This document shows, in pieces, positions 59,388 through 64,000 of a DNA stretch of 64,000 nucleotides. The translations under genes were made by a program, and so were the position numbers. Within the stretch, counting starts at the first letter, position 1, and every line of letters starts with the position of its first letter. Source of the stretch: PALSA-612 sp963742925 (GTDB taxonomy: Bacteria > Actinomycetota > Thermoleophilia > Gaiellales > Gaiellaceae); NCBI GenBank assembly GCA_963742925.1, contig CAVUNV010000005.1, forward strand, positions 310,001 to 374,000, read 5' to 3'. The notes beneath the pieces are model-generated. The model had not been told where the DNA came from, made no database searches, and saw nothing but the letters and a program-made list of their open reading frames with translations.

Positions 59388-60566
59388 CAGCTCGTCACTC
59401 CTTCGCCGACCGGCGCCGGCCCGGGAGGCATCGGCGCGACCGGAGCTTCGCGCTCGTGGCCGGCCCGGGGCTGGAAGAACCGCTGCGCGATCGCCGTGGG
59501 GACGATCGCGGAGGCGACGACGACGGCGATCAGGAGCGAGAACTGCGTCTTGTCGATGATCCCGGCGTTGAGCCCGTAGAGGGAGGTGATCGTGCCGAAG
59601 GTGAGGCCGGTGGACATCAGCAGCGTCGTGAACATCGCATGCGGAGCGGCAAAGCGCCGGGCGAGCGGGTAGACGCCGGCGAGCTTCGGGCACCATCTTG
59701 CCGACGAAGAGCAGCGCCAGCACGCCGAGGTTCGCCCACAGGGCCGAGGCGGAGACGTTCATGCCGCCCCTGAAGAAGAAGAACGGCGTCAGGAACGCGA
59801 ACGCGACGACGCGCATCCGCTCCTGCTCCTGGCGGTGCTCGACGTAGTGGCCGCTCATCACGAGGCCGAGCACGAACGCCGGCAGCGCCGCCTGCGAGTT
59901 CGCACGGGTGCCGAGCCACATGAGCAGGAACAGGACCGCGAACACGAGCTTGATCTCGGGCTCGATCACCCGGTCGCCGTAGCGGCCGAAGAACCAGGGT
60001 GAGAGCCGCGGCAGGCCGACGATCACCGCGATCGAGACGACGGCGAACGGGACGATCCAGATCGTCGGCGTGATGAACAGGATCGTCAGGCCGGTGACGG
60101 TGGCGATGTCGGTGACGAAGGTCGCCGCCATGATCCGCTTCCCCACCAGCTCGCGGTTGAGCCCGGTCTCGACGAGCACGGCGTAGACGACGGCGAGGCT
60201 CGTCGTGGACAGCGCGAGCCCGCCGATCTCGGCCTGCCGATGGTTCCAGCCGAGCGCGTAGTAGCAGAGCAGGCCCACGACGGCGAACGGCGCGAAGAAC
60301 GACACGAGACCGATCGAGATCGAGGCCTTCCACTCGCGGCGGAGCTGCGGCACGTCGACTTCGGCGCCGGCGAGGTAGGTGAGCACGATGCCGGCGAAGG
60401 CGGCGACGAAGCCGAGCCACGAGGGAACGGCGAGCGAGAAGGCGTTGCCGACGACGAAGCCGCCGGCCAGCTCGATCAGCGCGACCGAGAGGCCGATCTC
60501 GACCGACACCATCGAGGCGACGAGGATCGTCCCTGCGAGTAACGCTGCTATTGCGATGTCGCTCAT
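59387..60566 (-). CDS. Kef/NhaP-type cation:proton antiporter (one frameshift)
   Basis: About 393 residues, twelve or so helices. VGNAFSLAVPSWLGFVAAFA, GLALSTTSLAVVYAVLVETG and MAATFVTDIATVTGLTILF contain the exchange Asp region typical of CPA2. One extra base at about 59692 (GTGCCCGAAGC) separates LLFVGKMVP from KLAGVYPLARRFAAPHAM; the span is 393 codons plus one base. No TrkA domain is attached; the UspA protein may take the regulatory place. An RBS, GGAGGTAGAG, precedes the ATG. Confidence 0.82.
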
Positions 60567-60679
60567 CTCTACCTCCGGCGAAGCGAACGTCAGGGGTAGA
60601 GGCCATCAGCCGAGAAGGCGGTTGGGCGCGAGCCTCATCGCGCTTGCAGCACGCGCACTATAGCCCGGGGGCGACCAGC

Positions 60680-60685
60680 TACGCT
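60680..60685 (+). promoter_or_regulatory. -10 box TACGCT before the 99-aa gene
   Basis: Ends 7 bp before ATG 60693. Confidence 0.4.
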
Positions 60686-60692
60686 CTGCTCG

Positions 60693-60992
60693 ATGAACGA
60701 GGAAGGGTTCGGCGGCTTTCAGTTCGGGGGCAATCCCGAGGATCTGATGCGCAGCCTGCGCGAGTTCGCCGAGCAGCAGGCCGAGTCGGTCGCAGAGGCG
60801 CAGCGCGAGCAGTTCGCGACGCTGACGCTGAACACGGCGGTCGACCTGACCTCCGCGGCGCTGAAGCGGATGCAGGTCCCGGGCGGGCCCGACGAGCAGG
60901 CGATCGCCCTCCGCGACGCGATGCGGGTGCTCTTCCCCGAGGCGGTGGCGCTCGTCAGCGCCGCCCGCCAGGGCTTCATGCGCGAGCGATAA
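60693..60992 (+). CDS. Small helical protein of unknown function, 99 aa
   Basis: A Gly/Phe-rich start (MNEEGFGGFQFGGNPEDL) is followed by helical sequence EFAEQQAESVAEAQREQFAT and ALRDAMRVLFPEAVALVSAA. No cysteine, no membrane segment. Function unknown. Confidence 0.6.
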   Translation: MNEEGFGGFQFGGNPEDLMRSLREFAEQQAESVAEAQREQFATLTLNTAVDLTSAALKRMQVPGGPDEQAIALRDAMRVLFPEAVALVSAARQGFMRER

Positions 60993-61022
60993 CGGGGAAA
61001 CGGCCGGCTCGAGCTACGCCCG

Positions 61023-61042
61023 GGCGAAGCCCGGGCTTCGCC
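61023..61042. terminator. 20-bp palindrome between convergent genes
   Basis: GGCGAAGCCC/GGGCTTCGCC, perfect, in the 77-bp gap between the 99-aa gene and the convergent methyltransferase. Its place suggests a two-way terminator, although T runs are absent. Confidence 0.45.
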
Positions 61043-61069
61043 GCGGATGGGCGCGAATGGCGGCCGGCA

Positions 61070-61774
61070 CTAGGCCTCGTCTAGCCCGGAGTCGTCGGCC
61101 ACCTTCTGTGCGAGCAGGGCGAAGGCTCCCGGCACGCGCGGGTCCTGGCGTCGCACGTGCGAGAGCGACGGAAACTCCTCGAGGCGACGCACGACGAGGC
61201 CGGTCACGGCGATTGCGTTGACGATCTCGCCGAGCGGCCAGAGCTTCAGGTTGTGCTGCGGGCCGAACCGGCTGCCGACGAGGAGCTCGCCGCCGAAGTA
61301 GTCGTCCCGCCAGCGCAGCGTCGTCGCGTCGAGGCAAGCGCCGGCCGGATGGAGGTCGGCCGTGAGCAGCATCCCGCCGACGCGCAGCGCGGCCGCCGCC
61401 TCGAAGGCCCAGGAGTGGAGGTCCTGGAGATAGGGGAGGAGGCCGGCCGCGTAGACGAGGTCGAAGCGGCGGCGTCGCAGGTTGACCGGCAGAGCGTGCG
61501 GGTCGGCCTGCAGGAAGACGACCTCCGGGAACCTGGCGCGCGCAGAGACCAGCGGTCGCTCGGAGATGTCGATGGCGGTCACGAGCGCTCCCATCGAGGC
61601 GAGCTCCGCGCTCGTCTCCCCGGTCGCGCACTGCTCGTGCAGGACGTGCTTGCCGGTCAGATCCGGAAGCAGCGTGCGGATCGGTTCCGGGATGCCGGGC
61701 TGCTCGGTCGTGCTCTCGATGCGCGCGCTCTGGAGCTTGTCCCAGGCCCGGCGATTCTCCTCGGTCGGCTCCAT
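61070..61774 (-). CDS. SAM-dependent methyltransferase-like protein
   Basis: 234 residues. ENRRAWDKLQSARI at the start; KHVLHEQCATGETSAELASM takes the place of motif I (usually LDxGCGTG), with VTAIDISERPLVSARARFP as motif II. FDLVYAAGLLPYLQDLHSWA and GGMLLTADLHPAG follow. Changed motif I weakens SAM binding certainty. Start overlaps the fabL stop by one base. Confidence 0.7.
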   Translation of the reverse strand: MEPTEENRRAWDKLQSARIESTTEQPGIPEPIRTLLPDLTGKHVLHEQCATGETSAELASMGALVTAIDISERPLVSARARFPEVVFLQADPHALPVNLRRRRFDLVYAAGLLPYLQDLHSWAFEAAAALRVGGMLLTADLHPAGACLDATTLRWRDDYFGGELLVGSRFGPQHNLKLWPLGEIVNAIAVTGLVVRRLEEFPSLSHVRRQDPRVPGAFALLAQKVADDSGLDEA

Positions 61775-62514
61775 CAGGCGAGCAGCGAGTAGCCGCCGTC
61801 CACGACCAGCACGTGTCCGCGCACCATCTCGGCCTCGGGGGAGCAGAGGAAGCAGACCGCGTCCGCGACGTCTCGCGGCGTGACCATGCGGCCGGCGGGG
61901 GTGCGCTCGAGCGCCGAGCCGAGCATCTGCTCCCGGTTCGGGAAGTGGTCGAGCGCCTCGGTGTCGACGAGGCCGGCCGAGACGACGTTGGCGCGGATGC
62001 CGCGCGGGGCGAGCTCGACCGCGAGGTAGCGGACGATCGCCTCCAGCGCCGCTTTGGACGCGCCGACGAGCGCGTAGTTCTCGAGCACCCGGACGGAGCC
62101 GAGGCTGGAGACGGCGACGATCGAGGAGCCGGCAGGCATGGTCGGCGCAGCGGCGCGCGCGAGCGCGATCAGGGAGCGCGCGTTCGCCGACATCGTCCAG
62201 TCGAAGTGCTTGGCATCGGTCTCGATCGCCGGGCGGATCACACCGGTCGCCGCGTTGTGGACGAGTGCGGTCAGCGGCCCGAGCTCGGCGACCTGCTCGG
62301 CGACACGCGGCGAGGCGACGTTGCCGCGCACGAGCACGGGCTCGGCGCCGAGCCGGCGCAGCTCGGCAGCGGTCTCCTCGGCGGCGCTGTCCGAGCGCAT
62401 GTATCCGATCGCCACGCGTGCGGCGCCGCGCTCGGCGAACGTGCGGGCGATCTCCCGGCCGATCCCCCGTGAGCCGCCGGTCACGAGGACCGACGCGCCG
62501 TCGAATCGGCTCAT
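61774..62514 (-). CDS. fabL: FabL-type enoyl-ACP reductase (SDR family)
   Basis: 246 residues. VLVTGGSRGIGREIARTFAE is the NADPH-binding site. LENYALVGASKAALEAIVRY gives Tyr-x6-Lys, the spacing of enoyl-ACP reductases, not the Tyr-x3-Lys of ordinary SDRs; DHFPNREQML and TPAGRMVTPRDVADAV are very close to Bacillus FabL. Reduces the enoyl-ACP double bond in fatty acid elongation. Overlaps the preceding 92-aa gene (ATGA). Confidence 0.85.
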   Translation of the reverse strand: MSRFDGASVLVTGGSRGIGREIARTFAERGAARVAIGYMRSDSAAEETAAELRRLGAEPVLVRGNVASPRVAEQVAELGPLTALVHNAATGVIRPAIETDAKHFDWTMSANARSLIALARAAAPTMPAGSSIVAVSSLGSVRVLENYALVGASKAALEAIVRYLAVELAPRGIRANVVSAGLVDTEALDHFPNREQMLGSALERTPAGRMVTPRDVADAVCFLCSPEAEMVRGHVLVVDGGYSLLA

Positions 62515-62789
62515 CGCCGGTGCGGCAGCGGGTCCGAGGCCGGCGCGGAGCTGGGGACCTGTTCCCAGCCGATCCGCTCGCGCGACTCGGGCGAGCCTTC
62601 CACCGCCCTCGATGAGGCGTGGCCGAGGCGGTCGAGGAGCTCCATCTGCTGCTCGCCGTGTCTCCGCGCGGGGTGCTCGGCGGGCAGGCCTTCGATCAGC
62701 TCGCGAACGCGCGCGCGGAGCTGGTAGGCGAAGTGCGGCGTCGCCGACCCGACGAGCCGGTCGATCTCCTCGATTGTCCCGTCGCGCAC
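62511..62789 (-). CDS. Small helical protein of unknown function, 92 aa
   Basis: VRDGTIEEIDRLVGSATPHF, AYQLRARVRELIEGLPAEHP and GEQQMELLDRLGHASSRAV; soluble, two or three helices. It is coupled to fabL (ATGA), so a partner role is conceivable. GTG 62789 has TAGGCT 7 bp upstream, which decides the start. Confidence 0.6.
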   Translation of the reverse strand: MRDGTIEEIDRLVGSATPHFAYQLRARVRELIEGLPAEHPARRHGEQQMELLDRLGHASSRAVEGSPESRERIGWEQVPSSAPASDPLPHRR

Positions 62790-62796
62790 GGCTTGA

Positions 62797-62802
62797 AGCC
62801 TA
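62797..62802 (-). promoter_or_regulatory. -10 box TAGGCT for the 92-aa gene and fabL
   Basis: Minus-strand TAGGCT ending 7 bp before GTG 62789. Confidence 0.45.
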
Positions 62803-62824
62803 GTCGACGCGGCTCCCGCACCCA

Positions 62825-62854
62825 AGCAGTGCCAGGCACGTGCCTGGCACTGCT
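62825..62854. repeat. 30-bp perfect palindrome
   Basis: Arms of 15 bp with no loop; the centre is GTGCCAGGCAC/GTGCCTGGCAC. It lies between two divergent promoters (62797 and 62965) and could be an operator, a REP-like element or a cruciform site. Confidence 0.8.
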
Positions 62855-62862
62855 ACGCGGCG

Positions 62863-62920
62863 GTGCCAGAGCAGGGTCAGACGCGGTGCCGGAGCGAGTG
62901 CCGGAGCAGTGCCAGAGCAG
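62863..62920 (+). repeat. Four imperfect copies of GTGCC(A/G)GAGCAG
   Basis: Copies begin at 62863, 62886, 62898 and 62909; the last three are almost tandem (steps 12 and 11 bp). They share GTGCC with the neighbouring palindrome. Confidence 0.7.
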
Positions 62921-62943
62921 CGTCTGGCAGGTGCCAGACGCTG
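62918..62943. repeat. Hairpin with 12-bp perfect stem
   Basis: CAGCGTCTGGCA/TGCCAGACGCTG with a 2-base gap, 21 bp before the -10 box of the EamA gene. Confidence 0.75.
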
Positions 62944-62964
62944 AGGGGCGGCGCGGGCGGCCGT

Positions 62965-62970
62965 TAGGGT
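62965..62970 (+). promoter_or_regulatory. -10 box TAGGGT for the EamA gene
   Basis: Ends 6 bp before GTG 62977. Confidence 0.45.
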
Positions 62971-62976
62971 CCGTTC

Positions 62977-63885
62977 GTGCGGCGGCTGGCCCGGACCGAT
63001 CTGATGCTGCTCGCGACGGTCTCGATCTGGGCCCTCAACGTCAGCGTGACCCGATACGTGCTCACGCACGGCTTCCTGCCACTCGCGTACGCATCGCTCC
63101 GCTACACGGCCGCGGCCCTCCTGGCGGCGGGCTTCGTCCTCGTGCTCGAGCGGTCGCTCGCCGTCCACGGACGGCGGGCCGTGCTGCTGATCTGCGTCGC
63201 GGCGCTCTTCCTGTGGGCGAACCAGCTGTGCTTCGTCTACGCGCTGAAGCTGGCCAGCGCGACCACCGTCTCGCTGATCATGGGCACGACGCCGATCTTC
63301 GCGGCGCTGCTGGCCTCGGCGGTCGGGCTCGAGCGGCTGAGCCGCCGGTTCTGGGTCGCCACGCTCGCCTCCTTCGGCGGTGTCGCCCTCGTCGCCCTCG
63401 GCTCCGGCGGCAAGCTGTCGGCCGATCTCGGCGGGGAGCTGCTCGCGCTCGGCCTGTCCGCCTCGTGGGCGGCGTACTCCGTCTGCCTGGCACCGCTGAT
63501 GCGTCGCTACTCCCCCTACCGGATCAGCGGGCTCGTGCTGCTGCCGATGACGGGCCTCCTGCTGCTGACGAGCATCGGCTCGCTGCGCGCCCAGGACTAC
63601 GGCGACGTGACCGCCCTCGACTGGGCCGGGCTCGTGTACGCGATCATCGGGCCGCTGCTCGTGACGAACGTGCTCTGGTTCACGGCCATCCGCCGTGTCG
63701 GCCCCTCGCGCGCGACACTGTTCGCGAATCTCCAGCCGTTCCTGGCCGTCGTGTTCGCGGTCTTCCTGCTCTCGGAGACGCTCGGCGCGCTGCAGGTCGT
63801 CGGCGGCGTCTTCATCGGGATCGGCATCCTGATCGGCCGGAGCCGTTCCACCCACCGCGAGCCGGTACCGGCCTCCCTGGAGTGA
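62977..63885 (+). CDS. EamA/DMT family transporter
   Basis: 302 residues, ten helices in two repeats: LMLLATVSIWALNVSVTRYV and LGLSASWAAYSVCLAPLMRR open each repeat, with TTVSLIMGTTPIFAALLASA and RATLFANLQPFLAVVFAVFL as matching fourth helices. Exports or imports a small metabolite that cannot be named. The intergenic region before it is filled with palindromes. Confidence 0.85.
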   Translation: MRRLARTDLMLLATVSIWALNVSVTRYVLTHGFLPLAYASLRYTAAALLAAGFVLVLERSLAVHGRRAVLLICVAALFLWANQLCFVYALKLASATTVSLIMGTTPIFAALLASAVGLERLSRRFWVATLASFGGVALVALGSGGKLSADLGGELLALGLSASWAAYSVCLAPLMRRYSPYRISGLVLLPMTGLLLLTSIGSLRAQDYGDVTALDWAGLVYAIIGPLLVTNVLWFTAIRRVGPSRATLFANLQPFLAVVFAVFLLSETLGALQVVGGVFIGIGILIGRSRSTHREPVPASLE

Positions 63886-63911
63886 GGAGGGCCCGCAGAT
63901 ATTGTCGCACG

Positions 63912-64000
63912 GTGACGCCTCTGCGCGAGCGCCTCGCCCGGACGCCGCCCGGCTACCGGTTCTCGATCGGCCGGGTGCTCGCCGTCTACGCCGGGTTGAT
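63912..64000 (+). CDS. N-terminal start of a further gene (partial)
   Basis: GTG 63912 opens VTPLRERLARTPPGYRFSIG and then RVLAVYAGL, the beginning of a hydrophobic segment, and runs off the window. Possibly a membrane protein. Confidence 0.4.
   Translation, partial: MTPLRERLARTPPGYRFSIGRVLAVYAGL

Noticed and set aside
58965..60566. Apparent antiporter-UspA fusion
   Set aside because: Caused by the extra base at about 59692; the antiporter C-terminus with its own stop lies in the other frame and overlaps uspA by one base.
62863..62920. CRISPR-like repeats
   Set aside because: Units are only 12 bp, nearly tandem, without spacers of regular length and without cas genes.

Overview
The window is 64 kb of high-GC DNA (roughly 70 percent by eye). 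It looks like chromosomal DNA of an actinobacterium, most plausibly class Thermoleophilia (Solirubrobacterales/Gaiellales). The grounds are a caa3-type oxidase operon with CtaG and Sco, a complete hopanoid operon, RskA-type ECF anti-sigma factors, PimA-like and LPG-synthase-like envelope genes, and many leaderless genes with a TANNNT -10 box. The taxonomic call is inference. I see no phage, IS element, CRISPR array, rRNA or origin.

Layout. 1-2.4 kb: end of a coiled-coil gene, an aldo/keto reductase, and a tRNA-Thr whose 3' 46 bp are repeated 1.1 kb downstream around a gene fragment (an integration scar). 2.5-7.8 kb: secreted and membrane proteins, including a lysyl-oxidase-like protein. 7.8-10.8 kb: an ECF sigma/anti-sigma pair and a three-gene cobalt nitrile hydratase/thiocyanate hydrolase-type enzyme. 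10.9-17 kb: Sco, and facing it the cytochrome oxidase operon (cupredoxin-coxB-ctaD-ctaE-40 aa protein-ctaG). 17-20.6 kb: VOC dioxygenase-like protein, secreted glycosidase-like protein, zinc alcohol dehydrogenase. 20.6-28.3 kb: hpnC-hpnD-hpnE-shc-hpnH-hpnG-ispH-yjbQ, nearly all joined by 4-bp stop/start overlaps. 28.3-32.3 kb: exported propeller-like protein, membrane proteins and a copC-copD fusion. 32.3-42.3 kb: epimerase, methyltransferase, M20 peptidase/dialkylglycine decarboxylase/DUF72 operon, NHL protein, ThyX, a SigK/RskA-like pair, SOD, PlsY, PlsC. 42.3-49.3 kb: MalT-like regulator with an AT-richer core, solo LuxR HTH protein, adenosine-deaminase-family protein, patatin, aminotransferase. 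49.3-55 kb: PadR regulator under a self-overlapping operator, glycosyltransferase, flippase-like protein, glycerate kinase, CNB protein, exonuclease VII. 55-64 kb: coiled-coil protein, MenG-like methyltransferase, signal peptidase, UspA, cation/proton antiporter, FabL-type reductase, EamA transporter.

Two features cut across the region. First, about sixteen genes on both strands have a -10 box ending 6-7 bp before the start codon, so their mRNAs are predicted to be leaderless; one divergent pair (57687/57710) shares a palindromic -10 with start codons placed in mirror symmetry. Second, at least fourteen otherwise well-conserved genes carry a single-base frameshift. Because these include housekeeping genes (coxB, plsY, lepB, xseA), consensus indel errors are the likeliest cause; the affected genes are annotated as whole CDSs with the break stated.

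The genes serve mainly envelope lipids (hopanoids, phospholipids, fatty acid reduction), aerobic respiration and copper handling, and envelope stress regulation. I find no clearly new defence or mobile system. The most unusual items are the tRNA-Thr scar, the symmetric leaderless promoter, the split nitrile-hydratase-like enzyme and the palindrome/repeat cluster before the EamA gene.
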